DNA of 64,000 bases from assembly GCA_030847615.1 (NCBI GenBank), contig JAUMIR010000004.1:78275001-78339000 (forward strand), given 5' to 3'. Position 1 is the stretch's first letter. The number at the start of each line of letters is the position of its first letter. Shown here piece after piece: positions 10,745 through 22,558 of this stretch. The translations under genes were made by a program, and so were the position numbers. The notes below the pieces were generated by a model. It saw nothing but the letters and a program-made list of their open reading frames with translations, did not search any database and was not told the DNA's origin. Source of the stretch: Gambelia wislizenii. Taxonomy: Eukaryota; Chordata; Lepidosauria; Squamata; Crotaphytidae.

Positions 10745-11093
10745 AAACCAAAGGTTCATCTGCCATGGCCTTGCAAGCATGGACGTAGCAGCGAGGTCCT
10801 CGGGTCGTAGGTCTGATTAGAGTTTCCGTCTCTTAGATGGTTGACCTTACAGGGTTGGACGAGCACCATCTGCCCGGGTTTGAGATTCGAGTTTTCCTTC
10901 TCCTAGGATGGTTGCCATAAGGCTAGAGAGCCCATCCTGCCCTTTGACGCTCTTTGTCAGACCCTTCGGTTTTGACCTGTCTGGCATGGGAGACCCTACC
11001 AGTGGCTTTATGCCACCGCCAGCATAGCTCAAAACATCATTAGGGTATGCAAGCCTCTCTCCCACAACAAGGGGGTGTCAATGAGAGGTTTAA
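10745..11093. repeat. Unidentified GC-richer repeat-like block
   Basis: The block is richer in CG dinucleotides than its surroundings. It contains internal near-duplicates: TTAGATGGTTGACCTTACAG against CTAGGATGGTTGCCATAAGG, each preceded by a GAGTTTTCC/GAGTTTCCG run. That points to a tandemly duplicated motif. It might be a LINE 3' untranslated region, but I cannot name it. A 72-codon minus open frame is unlikely to be coding. Confidence 0.4.
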
Positions 11094-12448
11094 AAAGCAC
11101 TGTGTACATAATACCATAAGGAAATGATAATGGAAACACTAAATGCAACTATTACTATTAATAAGGATGGCAGATTTGGATGCAGGAGGAATCACCTTCC
11201 CCCATTTTAGTCCGGGGCTTGGAAAAGTAACCATGTTGGACTACAGTTCCTAAGATCCTTCAGCCCACATGGCCAGTGGCCATGCAGGTTGGTGGATTCT
11301 GGAAGTTGTAGTAAAAAAAATTATTTCCCCATGCTCTAGGCTAGCCAACCTCACAGAGTAGTTGTAAGGATAACCCCAGACTCCTTTGAGAAAGTGTGTG
11401 GAACAGGTGTAATGAATAAATAATACTTTTGAGTTTTGTGTTAATTCCCACATGGAAGAGAGTCTTCTGTGTAGGAATTTCACAATGGGTGAATTGGTTC
11501 TGACACCAGGCGATGATTCCACAGTGGATTAGAGGATCTTGCTTTGGGCAAACTGTATTTTTCTTTTCCTTTTTTAAAAAGTAGATTTAATTAAAGATTA
11601 ATTGGAAATAAGTTTAACTATTAAAATGGTACCATCTTATGAATAATGCATAGGATTTTAAAACACTGCCTTTTAACTGCCCAGCAGGAACACACACGTC
11701 TGCAAATGGAAGTTTTATGGGTCATACATTAATTATTCTTGTATCTGCATCATTTGTTTTCTTTTGCTAGCTTCCAATTCTAAAAGAAAAGCTGCTGTTC
11801 TTTGATGTCAATAGGTTAGTGATGGTACCTGAGGAGAGGTGACTCTCACCCTATGTTTTGGGATAGACTTCTTTCTGTATAAAAGTCAAAATATTGCTGT
11901 TCTTGATGCCTGAGGATCTATAGTTTCCAGCCTGGGTGACTGGAGAATTTCATCTTTTCAAAGGGATGAATATTTTCTTATTCAGCCTAAGTGTGCAGCA
12001 GGGTGAGATGAATTGTATCTAGGTATGCATATCAATAACTCTTAATGGGTCACCCTGAAAAATAATCCATGGGAAAGTAATCAGGCCAGATGCCAAGAGT
12101 GTGGAAGTAATGCAAGGATAAAGAGTGTTTGAACCGTCCTCAGCTCTCACAAGCAGGTGTAAGCAGAGTGCTGTAGATTTGGATCTACTAGTAGATCTCA
12201 GGGTAATTTGCAGTTGATTGGTAAATTTATGGCTTTTGATTGTTTAACAATAGCAATAACTAAAATATCAACAACCAAAAACTCTTTTAATGAAGAAAGC
12301 TTAGGAGAAAGTCAAGTGTGAATCTTTGGGTGTAAAAGGATTGTGCAATACTGATCCTGCCATTAGGCAGAATGAGTCAACAGACTCAGGTAGCAGATAT
12401 TGGGAGTAGTAATGGGAAGCAAAAAAAGGAGACACAAAAGTTTACAGT
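11094..12448. other. Mostly unannotated; one MITE relic
   Basis: A degraded foldback pair (GGACTACAGTTCCTAAGATC and GATTCTGGAAGTTGTAGT) lies at about 11238-11312. Otherwise AT-rich non-coding sequence with nothing I recognise. Confidence 0.4.
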
Positions 12449-13709
12449 AACTACAAGACCATTGCATTAATCTCCCATGCAAGCAAAGTCTCCAGCAAAG
12501 ACTCCTACCATATATGGAGTGAGAAATTCCAGAGGTGCAGACTGGCTTCAGGAAAGGAAGAGGCACATTGTAAACATACATTGGATAATGGAGCACACCA
12601 AAGAATTCCAGAAGAAAATCAGCATGTGCTTTATAGGTTATAGCAAAGCCTTGACTGCATAGATCACAAAAACCTATGGATTGTTCTTAAAGAAACGGGT
12701 GTGCCACTACATTTGATTGTCCTGTACTCAGGATAAGAGGCTACCATTAGAACAAAATATGGAGAAATAGAATGGTTCCCAATCAGAAAGGGGGGTCAGA
12801 CAAGGCTGCATTCTATCACCCTACTTGTTCAACTTGTATGCAGAAAATATCATACGCAGAAGAGGTTTAAACTCAGAGGAAGGAGGAGTGAAGATCAGAG
12901 GAAGGAATATCAACAATCTAAGATATGCAGATTATACCAAAATGCTAGCAGAAAATAGCAAAGACTACTACTAAACTACTAAACAACTCCTAAAGAAAGT
13001 CAAGCAAGAAAGTGCTAAGGCAGGCTTACTGTTGAACATTAAGAAAACAAAAAGAATGCCCACGGAGGATTTACATTAATTCAGTGTAGATGGTGAGGAA
13101 ATTCAAAGATTTCCCATACCTTGGGTCAATCATTGATCAAAATGGAGACTGCAGTCAAGAAATCAGAAGAAGACTAAGTCTGGCAAGGGCAGCTATGAAA
13201 GAACTAGATAAGATCCTGAAGTGCAAAGATATACAACGGAACACTAAAGTTAGGATTCTCTACACCATCGTATTTCCTATTACTATATATGGGTGTGAGA
13301 GCTGGATGGTAAAGAAAGCAGATAAAAGGAAAATGAACTCTTTGGAGATGTGGTGCTGGAGAAGAGTTCTGCAGACACTGTGGATGGCTAAAAAGACAAA
13401 CAAATGGGTCTTAGAACAAATCCGGCCTGAACTCTCCCTGGAAGCCAAGATGACTAAATTGAGGTTGTCATACTTTGGCCACATCATGGGTAGGTATGGC
13501 TCACTAGGTAAGACTATAATGCTTGGAAATGTAGAAGGCAGTAGGAAGAGAGGAAGACCGCATGCTGGATGGATATGCTCAGTCAAGGAAGCCATGGTCC
13601 TGAGTCTGCAGGAACTGAGCAGAGCTGTTGAGGTTTGGGTTCTTGGAGATGTCTCATTCACAGGGTTGCCATGAGTCAAGATCAGCTTGAGGGCAGTTAA
13701 CAATAACAA
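12449..13709 (+). mobile_element. RTE-BovB LINE, RT and 3' region, decayed
   Basis: Plus-strand frames rebuild the second half of a BovB reverse transcriptase across several stops and frameshifts. Blocks in order are NYKTIALISHASK, a GADWLQERKRHIVNIHWIMEH-like fingers block, FIGYSKALTA, RQGCILSPYLFNLYAENI, and NLRYADYTKMLAE. That last block replaces the canonical YADD active site with YADY. The last 194 codons (13090-13674) are open and carry FPYLGSIIDQNG, GCESWMVKKAD, LEMWCWRRVLQ, LSYFGHIM, and RKRGRPHAGW, the typical RTE C-terminal domain. The element ends near GGCAGTTAACAATAACAA, a typical short RTE tail. Not functional: stops, an altered active site and no endonuclease domain. Confidence 0.9.
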
Positions 13710-14311
13710 GTAGGAGGATCACTGCTGTTCCTCCTGAGCCTTCTGGTCATTCCTTTCTTTGGCAGGACAATGTTGGGTTTGCCACACAGCCTGGCTTGCA
13801 TTCCCTAAACTGGACTGCTGACCTCAGATTTGGTGAAGGACACCAAAATTCATTTGCCAGCTTAGCTAGATTTGTTAACATGGAATGGAGGAGGGCACCT
13901 TAGTTCAAGTAGCAAAATGTCTGGGACTGCTCAGTTCTGATACTGAATATCAGTTCTTGGGCTAAGCATACACTTAGAAATACTTAATTCTAAGTGTTTG
14001 GAAATCTATCTGACTCTGGTTGATGGACCCTAAGGCTCTAGTAAACAAACCAGAGTAGATCTAGTAATAAAACAGAGTAGATCTGATTGATGTCTACTCA
14101 TCCCTGCTTTGAAATACCCACTTATAATGTCTCCAAAACATTTTGACCTAAATATTATACAGTATATCAGGTTATATATACTGCTGCTTGGTGGCATGGA
14201 AGATGGATTTGCGGACTTAATAAAGGACTGTATTTCTTTATATAATACTTCAGGTGAATTCAGATTTGGTTGTGGTATAGGAGTATAATAAGAACAATAT
14301 GGGATAAATCA
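13710..14311. other. No recognisable feature
   Basis: Non-coding sequence between the BovB tail and a MITE. Nothing identified. Confidence 0.4.
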
Positions 14312-14445
14312 TAGCAGTGGTTCTCAACCTTTGACTCTCTATTTGTTTTGGACTTCAGCTCCCAGAGTCCCTTACTATTGGCCAAGGCTGCTGAGAGCTG
14401 AAGTTCAAAACATCTAGAGGACCAAAGGTTGAGAATCCCTGACCT
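14312..14445. mobile_element. hAT-like foldback MITE (TTCTCAACC termini)
   Basis: The left end GTGGTTCTCAACCTTTGACT is mirrored by CCAAAGGTTGAGAATCCCTG. The inner arms TTTTGGACTTCAGCTCCCAG and GCTGAAGTTCAAAACATCTA are also inverted copies. Non-coding. hAT assignment is inferred from overall appearance. Confidence 0.8.
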
Positions 14446-16559
14446 AGGGTGCTTCCTAAGGGAGGGCTTTTGAAAATGTGTGTGGTGAGTATGCTGATTG
14501 TGTATGCTATTCTGCATGTTAAAGGAGCTATTCACTTTGCTGAACCTTATTTCTCTAACAGTGTCAGAACCTTGGGTAGCTCTTTTAAAGTTCTTGCTAA
14601 AATCCAGAGTGGAATCTTCACTCTAGTGACAATGGGAGCTACCAGCTGCCACTACTTCCAAGTGGAACATCCTTTCTCCTTGTCTCCCAGCTTAGCAATA
14701 CTGTGCCAAAGCAGCCATTTGAGAGAAGCTCATCTTTCTGAGTCCAACTATAAAATACAGCACAGTTTGGTCATTATGTAGAGGGGGATAGAGCCATACT
14801 GTCAGTGGCAGGTTCTCAAGGGTAGAAACTAGTCTGGAGAGTGTTTTGTCCAGTGAAAAGAGGATCAGGTCTGTGGTTGTGGTCAAGAGGAAGCTAAAAT
14901 GCAAAAGCAGGGGAGCTCTGCTCCTCAGTTTCTTAGGGAGGGGGAAAGAGCAGTGATGCCATTTTCCTTCCTGTAGTATATCCCATTCAAGTTTGCCATA
15001 TCCCATTTGCCAGGCAAGTTAAATCAATGGTGAATATAATTACTTTTATAAAGGAAACTCCAGGCTAACCTTGAATGTTCAGCTGTGTTCCCCAGAAAAT
15101 GTTTTGTTACCAAGTATCAGGGCATAAATATTTGATGCCAGAGAAGAGGCCGACATGAATTTTGGAAAACTTCCAAAAAGCCATTACTGCTGATAGACCA
15201 TGTTGTGGCTGGTATGAGGAAAGAACACAACTTGGGGTAGTCCATGGGGCAGTCCATTGACTCCATGGGGATGTCACTGGGGCAACGTGAGCCAGTGGAA
15301 AGTAGAAGCCCTGCAATATCCCTGGCCCATGCTTGCTGGGGGATTCTGGGTGTGACCCCCCCCCAAACTAATACTTCTCAGCTCCTTATATTTGTCATGC
15401 CTTACCTGGAAGAGGCTTTTTCAATGAAGAAAGTAGAAGAGGAGTGCCATGGAGAATGAGCTCCAGCTGGAGCCGGAGGAGGCAGGCAGTCCTGTTGAGA
15501 CAAAAGCAGAGTATGGTCCATCCCAGGCAGCACCTGCAGATTTGGAGGCTGAAGTAGAATCTCTGCACCCTATCATATGTCAACAGCTCAAAGGCCAAGA
15601 TCAGAAGCATTCTCTTCTGCCTTAAATAAACTATGCCAAGTTAATGAGGTCAGCTGTTTTAATTTACTGCTGGCTATAAATTAGCTCAGCCAAGGCCATT
15701 CTGGTGCTGTGGACAATTAGATTTTGTGCTTCTTCATGACCTTGTGTGATTTTGTGGGCTTCCTGTATCTCTGTCCCTTGGCTTGAATTAGGATTGATCT
15801 CTTTCTTGGTTTCATTTTTGACTGTTTGGATTATGTTTCTACTTCCACAGAGACTGGTATCACTTTGGGACTAGCTTGGCTTTCCCCGGTCAGCCTCTGT
15901 GCACTGGGAGTGTACACTCTTGGCTGCTTCTCTGCTTTAAAACAGGACAGTATTGCTGGTTTGGGAGTATGAGACTCTTCTCCATATAATGTTACAGGCA
16001 TGCTATACAATCCTAAGCATGTTTATTCAGAAGCCAATCTGGTCCAGGTACAATGCATCTTATTCTCTGCCAGACATAGCTGTCATGCTTTACTTGCCTT
16101 TTACTCTTTCCACACATCCAGCCATCTGCACAACAGAAGCATGTTTCATGTAGCCCATGTGTCTTCCCTCAAAGTTACATTTCTATCATGTCAGAATTTT
16201 ATTTTCCCAGCAGTCCCGTTGCAAAGGACATGACTCTTATCCCCAAAATGAAAGGCCTGTCTGATGATATTTTTAAAGCAAAAGTGTACCTGGGCAGCTG
16301 CATCAGTATTTTGCCATCTTGTTAACCTTGAACTCTAGCTATATTTAAAAATTATTTCTCAGGTACCTTAGTTGTAAAGAGTGCTTTTCCCCACTTTTCA
16401 ATGCCTTCTACCAGTGTAATGCTTATTGTTAATGATGAGTAGCAAGAGGTTTACAAGAAGGTTGAGAGAAGTCTTTCTCACTCACAGAAACTGAACAGAG
16501 CTTGGCAATATTGTTTCCCATAATTTTCCCAGTCCAAAAATGTAACTTCTCTAAGCTAA
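14446..16559. other. No gene recognised
   Basis: Several 70-110-codon open frames on both strands carry no domain I recognise. The stretch 15450-15950 contains repeat-like sequence (GAGCTCCAGCTGGAGCCGGA near 15459, and CTAGCTTGGCTTTCCCCGGT near 15872) that could be a retroelement untranslated region. I cannot assign it. Confidence 0.35.
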
Positions 16560-16754
16560 GGCTGCTGACACACTGCAGAAATAATGGCTTAATGATGTGG
16601 AATGATGGGACCTGTAGTTTTGTAAGTTATTTAGCCTTCTCTGTCAGAGAGCTCTGTTGCCACAACTAACTACAAATCCCAGGATTCCATAGGATGGAGG
16701 CATTATAGTTAAAGTGGTGTCCAACTGCATTATTTCTGCAATGTGTCAGCAACC
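16560..16754. mobile_element. 195-bp hAT-like MITE (GGCTGCTGACACA termini), copy A
   Basis: GGCTGCTGACACACTGCAGA at the left is mirrored by TCTGCAATGTGTCAGCAACC at the right. An inner pair around CTGTAGTTTTGTAAG and CTACAAATCCCAGGATTCC is present. A second copy of the family is at 29592-29812. Non-coding. Confidence 0.85.
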
Positions 16755-18086
16755 TAAGGATTACATCAGAATGGGCAGTGAGCATGAGTGCCCATGCCTT
16801 TCCTAGCTTTCCCCCAACATTTTCCTGTGACCATATGACAAATGTCCATCCATGTCTTGAAACCAAGCACCCATGGCTTCACGGTAGAGTTCAGAATAAA
16901 TGCTAGCTTTCCAGAACTTGACATATGACACTAGCAGCAAAGCTCTGGCCAGTCATGACAAGTCATCTGTCACTTTATCCATCAACTCCATCCCTGCCCA
17001 CCACAAAATACATGAATTTGACCCATTACATCTCCAGTTAATAAGTTCAGGAAGAGCAAGTGAAGTGAATGTCCTCTCCTGGAGAACTATTATGAGTATA
17101 AACAACACAGTACAAAGCACACAATGAACAAATAGTTTGATCTGGTACCAAGCAGCTTCCTCTGTCCTTAACAGGCCTAGATTCTTGTTTTGGTATGGTC
17201 ATTTTTTTGTTCTAGTCAGATTAGGCAAGGTTCTTGCTCATGTGGTAGGCTGGTGTTGTTCCTGGTATGTACCTGAATATTTTTTTTTTGTCTTACCCAA
17301 AGTTAGTTATACGTTCTTTTTTATTACATATAACTTAAAGGAAGACCAGAAAGATGGTGTACAGTAGTTTTAAGAACTGGAACCATATGGCTCTTTTGCT
17401 TCATTAATATGCAGATTCCTCAAACAGTCCATGTCATATAGCCAGGACATAGATTGCATAGTAGCATGGTTCTTTGGGCATCTTTCAATGGCACGGCAAT
17501 ATCCAGTAGCCTCTTTGGGTAGGGAAACACTCAGGGAAACACTGCTGGAGATGGAAAAGATTAGTGTTAATCTGCTGCATCTTCTTTCTGGTGTTGTAGT
17601 TTCCAACTGTGAAGGAAATGTTGCCAAGGTCATTGAGTAAAAGCTTTTCATGCATGTGTCCTACCAACCTATTAGATGATATTAGTGGCCAAGGCCATTT
17701 TAAAGAATTCAATGAACATGGCAGATCTCCAGGCAACAGAAGGAGAACTATGGAGTTGCTTCGGAAATTTCTATGCAGCTTTATAAAGAGTCCGTATTAC
17801 ATATATACCATTAACTGAGTCAGGAGGTCATTATAGTACAGAGCACTACAATCCAAATATTCTAGTATTGCTGTATAATGCTAACTTTATATATATATAT
17901 TTTTAAAAACCCTATCACACAGAAAATGAACACAGGAGGAGATGTTTGTTGTAGTTTCATTAAAGTGATGAGCTTCCTGTGCTCTTCAGAGAATGGTTGT
18001 AAAATTTTATCAAACCTCATGGGAGCTGGCTTGGAAGCACTTTGATTTTTCTTGTTCAAGTGTTTAACTGCTGTTTTTGGTTCCAG
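16755..18086. other. No gene recognised
   Basis: A stretch at 17370-17670 is open on both strands (69 codons plus, 93 codons minus) but resembles nothing I know. The remainder is AT-rich, with a short (TA)n run near 17890. Confidence 0.35.
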
Positions 18087-18140
18087 TTTTCAAGAAGCTT
18101 CATGTAACATGCAGAGAGATGGTCATGGCCGAGAACAAAG
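18087..18140 (+). CDS. Candidate 54-bp internal exon
   Basis: A convincing 3' splice site precedes this block: a pyrimidine-rich tract CTGTTTTTGGTTCCAG ends at 18086. A strong 5' splice site GTAAGGT starts at 18141. The length is divisible by three. One reading (two bases, 17 codons, one base) gives FKKLHVTCREMVMAENK; a second reading is also open; the third has a stop. I do not recognise the peptide, and splice-like pairs occur by chance. If real, it is a phase-symmetric cassette exon of a host gene whose other exons lie outside the window or are too short to recognise. Confidence 0.35.
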
Positions 18141-19051
18141 GTAAGGTAAATTGCAGTCAGAAAGGGCTAGGCGCTTCTGAGGGGAACAAAATGAGTCCTG
18201 TGGCGAAAGCAGTCAGAACATAGGTAGATGTCCAAGATGGAAGGATTCTAGGAACATGTAGTCTACATAGACCTTGGATCCAACCACGGCACCATAGTGA
18301 GTCCAGAGAAAGCTCAGCTATATGTGATAGTCCATTCAATATTTCCGACTTCTTGGGATGCTTAAAGCATAGAGACCCAGACTCAAAGATTCAACATTTT
18401 AATAGCAGTGTGAATGTGAGCACCTATGAAAAGAGGCTAGGAGGAACTTGTCAGCATAGCTATAAAGAAGAGAAGCATCTATTGAAAACATTTGGAAAAT
18501 GTGGGGGTTGGCATATGACTGACTAAACCTCCCTTTGGCATTATTTGTTCTTGCTAACGTAAAGCTTTTAGTGTAATCTTCATGTCAAGAGCAGAGAGAA
18601 CATGTGCTGATTAACCATTGTAGTTAATTTCACCACCAAACACTTCAAAAAAGGAGTGAAAAATGGGAATAACATACTATTACCAAATGACTGCTGGGGG
18701 TAAAAAACCAACAGCAGCAATAACAACAAAAACACTGCATATATTTCAGATTATAAACTCTATGCCTGTCTGTTTTCTCTCTCCCTCTGGAAATCTTTAG
18801 ATTTGGTGTTTGTGAATTTGATCACATTTCAGAAATGGTATACAGTAGTTCAGTGGAATCAGGGCACAGTTTTCCCCCAGCTTCCCCTCCAGCTAAATGC
18901 AGATTAACAGATGGGGTTGCAGCAAGATACATATAGGAAAAAGGATTTCCTGGCCTGATGCACACAGACAAGTGTTTTATATGATGTAAATGACTTAGGG
19001 GCCTTGGCTTATCCTGTGGTCTAATTCAGACAGAACCTCCAAAAGAGTTAA
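18141..19051. other. No recognisable feature
   Basis: If the 54-bp exon is real this would be intron. I see no repeat family or open frame of note. Confidence 0.35.
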
Positions 19052-20025
19052 AATGACTTCCCTTCCAACTGTCCTAATTTGGAAGAGATATTTAACCCTC
19101 TGTTATCCCACTTTTTCAGCTGCTTTTAAACTGTCCCAGTTTCTGTCTCTTCCTCCCACTTCCACCTATTTCATGGCAGCCAGGTTGATTTCTGGTGTTT
19201 CCAGAAGAGAGCATATAACACCTGTGCTAAAAGCTCTCCACTGGCTGCCTATTCGTTTCCGGGCACAGTACAAGGTGTTGGTTATAACCTTTAAAGCCCT
19301 ACATGGCTTGGGTCCAACTTATCTCCGGGACCGCCTCCTTCCGTACGACCCTCCCCGCGCACTTCGGTCCTCTGGGAGGAATCTGTTACAGCCTATGAAA
19401 ACAAGGCTGTCGGTGACGTCCCAGGGGGCCTTCTCCGCTGCTGCTCCCAGGTTATGGAATGGCCTGCCGGACGAGATCCGTCTTATTACCACCTTAGACA
19501 GCTTTAAAAAAGCTGTCAAGACGGATCTTTTCCAGCAGGCCTTTCCTGAATAACTATCCCGGCCCAAGACTTGGCTGTCCTCCCTGAGCTGTAATCAGAT
19601 TTTTTTTTTTTTAAAAACTATTGTATGTTTTAATCTTTTTCTAATATATATATTTTTAATTTACTGTATGTTTTTAATCTTTTATAGTTTAATATTATTT
19701 TAAGGGGGGGTGGGCTAGGGTACTGGGACTATGGAGTTTTTATATTGTAAGCCGCCCCGATTGCGTTGCAGAGGGGCGGGATAGAAATAAATTTTTTTAA
19801 TTATTATTATTACTTTGTCCTCAGCTTACTTCCATTGCTGTAGACTGAGTTCAAATGCAAAAGTAGTTTGCATTGTTAGCTCAGTGGGGGAGAGAAGATG
19901 AGGGGACAGATTCTTGTCCTTTCTTGTAGACTTAGGCAAAAGCAAACTGCTATAGCCTCTCCTAGTTTGTCTATTCTTCCTCATTACTAACTTTTACCAT
20001 CTTCACCCCAGGTTGATGTTTCTTG
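19052..20025. repeat. Unnamed interspersed repeat, split by an L2 insertion
   Basis: The left part (about 19052-19164) and right part (about 19813-20025) together match the uninterrupted copy at about 50228-50575. Shared blocks include TTTTTCAGCT, TCAGCTTACTTC against TTAGCTTACTTC, AAAAGTAGTTTGCA, GGCAAAAGCAAA and TTCTTCCTCATT. The L2 tail sits exactly between the halves, so this is a nested insertion. I cannot name the family; it does not code for protein. Confidence 0.75.
19165..19812 (+). mobile_element. L2-like LINE 3' end
   Basis: This is a 5'-truncated L2-type copy. It encodes the C-terminal region of ORF2 in one open frame to 19553: REHITPVLKALHWLPIRF, YKVLVITFKALHGLGP, LRSSGRNLLQ, and APRLWNGLPDEIR. 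It is better preserved than the copy at 1.2-2.0 kb. The 3' end has AAGCCGCCCCGATTGC and GAGGGGCGGG followed by AATAAA and an (ATT)n tail ending at about 19812. The reverse transcriptase core is absent. A minus-strand 82-codon open frame opposite is a shadow. Confidence 0.9.
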
Positions 20026-20159
20026 CAGTGGTGGTACTAGGGGAGTGCAGAGAAGCTCAACTGAACCAGGTGGCACTGTCAGGGGTAGGGGCGATACCAG
20101 CCTTAGTGACGCCACAGGTTTCTTGAACACACGTCTCCTCATTTTTGTGAGTAAAATGT

Positions 20160-20878
20160 TGGATAGTATGTAATGAAGAAATCCAAGAAAGAAAGTGCAA
20201 AGGCAGGCTTACAGTTGAACATTACGAAAACAAAAATAATGACCACAGAAGATTTTCATAACTTTAAAGTAGATGACAACGACATTGAAATAGTTCAAGA
20301 TTTTCCATACCTTGGCTCAGTCATTAATCAGAATGGAGACTGCAGTCAAGAAATCAGAAGAAGACTAGGACTGGAAAGGGTAGCTAGGAAGGAACTAGAC
20401 AAGATCCTGAAGTGTCAAGATATATTATTGAATACTAAAGTTATGATGGAACATGCCATTGTATTTCCCATTTCTATGTATGGGACATCGAAGAAAGCTG
20501 ATAGCAAGAAAATCAACTCATTTGAAATGTGGTGTTGGAGAAGAGGTCTATGGATTCCACTGACTACTAAAAAGAGAAATCAATGGATCCTAGAGCAAAT
20601 CAAGCCTGAACTCTCCCTAGAAACCAACTGAGACTGTCATACTTTGGACATATCATGAGAAGACATGACTCACTAGAAAAGACAATAATGCTTCGTAAGG
20701 TAGAAGGCAGCAGGAAAAGAGGGAGACCCATTTCAGAGGGATAGACTCAATCAAGGAAGCCACGGACCTGTATGGAAAACCTGAGCAGAGCTGTTGATGA
20801 CAGGGTGAATTGGAGGTCTCTCATTCATGGGGTTAGCATAAGTCCAAGTCAACTTGATGGCAGTTAACAACAAACGAG
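20160..20878 (+). mobile_element. RTE-BovB LINE 3' fragment
   Basis: The plus strand encodes the BovB C-terminal region: KESAKAGLQLNITKTKIM, FPYLGSVINQNGDCSQEI, FEMWCWRRG, then SLETN. Beyond the stop, in another frame, follow blocks matching the 13.1-13.7 kb copy (YFGHIMRRHDSL). The GCESW motif seen in the other copy is damaged here. It ends with GGCAGTTAACAACAAACG. It is 5'-truncated within the RT thumb region and carries no active site. Confidence 0.85.
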
Positions 20879-21374
20879 GAACTCCTTGATTCACCCAAAA
20901 GTATATAAAACAAACAAACAAACTAAAGGTATGAAATGTATCGAGCTCTCCTTAGATCCCAAATCCAGCAGATTTATTGCTCTGTCATTGGAATAACATG
21001 CAAGGGGTGTGTGTGTCTTGTAGCACATTTGAAATTAACTGAAGGAAATAAGTTGTAGCATAAGCTTTTGTAGACTTGGTCTACTTCCTGGTCTATGAAA
21101 GCTTATGCTACAACTTCTTTCTCTCAGTTAGTCTCAAACGTGCTACAAGATCCCCTTGCTTACTGATATTCCAGACTAACACAGCTATGTCTTTGAACTG
21201 GAATAATAGAACTGCACCATATGTTCTATTATACTCATTATACTCTATACTAGAGACATTATACTCATTCCATTTTTCTGCAGCGAAGATGGGCTTCGCT
21301 GCAGATGGGCTATACCCAAACCTTTCACTTTGGCTGGCGTTTCTGTAAATGAAGGATGGATAAAGTATGACTGT
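20879..21374. other. No gene recognised
   Basis: The stretch 21020-21190 contains a loose inverted pair (AAGCTTTTGTAGACTTGGTC and GAAAGCTTATGCTACAACTT; also AGTTGTAGCATAAGCTTTTG). It looks like a fragment of a palindromic repeat. No coding sequence. Confidence 0.4.
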
Positions 21375-21485
21375 CTAGGTATTGTTGGAATGCAATGTCC
21401 AGCAACCCTAACCAGCAGAGCCAATGATGAGGAATGCTGGGAGTTTAGTCAAACAACAACTTGGAGGCCCACACCTTTCCCATGC
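21375..21485. mobile_element. Degraded foldback MITE (CAGGGGTGGG family)
   Basis: Left arm ATTGTTGGAATGCAATGTCC and right arm ACAACAACTTGGAGGCCCAC flank GATGAGGAATGCTGGGAGTT, the family's central block. The outer ends are eroded. Confidence 0.6.
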
Positions 21486-22321
21486 CCATTCTAAATGTTT
21501 ACTGTTTTGCTAATGCTGTGAACAAACATGGCATGCCATGGACCAACCCTAAATGCTCTTGTTGACCTGACTGGCTATTTGGCAGCAGCTTTTGTGGGCA
21601 AAAGTATTACCTCTCATCATTACCTTATTTACCCATATTCATTCTTTTAATCACTTTCCATGGTTTCTCACCTACTGCCGTCAAAACTGGTCATTTCTCT
21701 AGTCCACATCTGTAGATTTTAAGTTCCTCTTACCCTTTGGAAGGCAACAATAAGTTATTTACTATTTTCTCTCTTTTCTCATAAGCCTAAATGAACCTTT
21801 CCCAATCTGCTCTCATTTTTCTTATACCTGCAAGTATAATACTGCAGGGAGGACATCCCAATAACTGATCATAGAATTGTATTACATGTTTTACATGCTA
21901 CTGAGATGTTCCAAAATAGAATTTTCTGTTTCTGTCTCCAGCCTCTTAGAGTGTTGCCTGAATAATTTATGCGGTATCAGGACCCCAGATAGATGCAGAG
22001 GCTATGCTTTACTTGTTTCTAGAATTTTGGGGGGCTGGAGGTCCAGAGCAGCCCCATTACTAAAAAGAGAGAAGTGAGGATAAACCTGGAGATCACTCCT
22101 ATTGTAAAAACTTATTTCCATGTATCTATTGTCCAGATATTGTGAGATTTGCTAGAGCCAATCAGACACAGTGCTAGAGCAATCTCAAGTATCAATGAGA
22201 ACTGCTGGGCCTCCTGCTCCATCCTCTTCTCTAGAATTAAGAAAGTGTTCTTGTGCAGTTAAACTAGCAGTGTGGGACATGGCAGGATGGGGTGGGGAAA
22301 CATAGAGGTTTCTTTTCCTGT
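21486..22321. other. No recognisable feature
   Basis: Non-coding sequence; a 66-codon plus-strand frame at 21877-22077 shows no domain. Confidence 0.35.
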
Positions 22322-22558
22322 AATCATAGAATCACAGAGTTGGAAGAGACTACAAGGGCTGTCTAGTCCAACCCCTTGCCTTGCAGGAATACACAATCAA
22401 AGCACCCCTGACAGGTGTCCATCCAGCCTCTGTTTAAAAACTTCCAAAGAAGGAGACCCCACCATACTCCAAGGCAGCACATTCTACTGTCAAACAGCTC
22501 TTACCATCAGGAAGTTCTTCCTAATGTTTAGGTGGAATCTCTTTTCCTGTAGTTTGAA
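22322..22558 (-). mobile_element. CR1 LINE 3' end fragment
   Basis: Read on the minus strand it encodes the last CR1 ORF2 residues (a FKQRLDGHL-type block) and ends with the CR1 3' terminus CCAACTCTGTGATTCTATGA. This is the reverse of CATAGAATCACAGAGTTGG at the left edge. Only about 240 bases remain. Confidence 0.85.

Noticed and set aside
17370..17670. Overlapping 93-codon minus and 69-codon plus frames
   Set aside because: Neither resembles a known protein and they occupy the same bases; no splice context decides between them.
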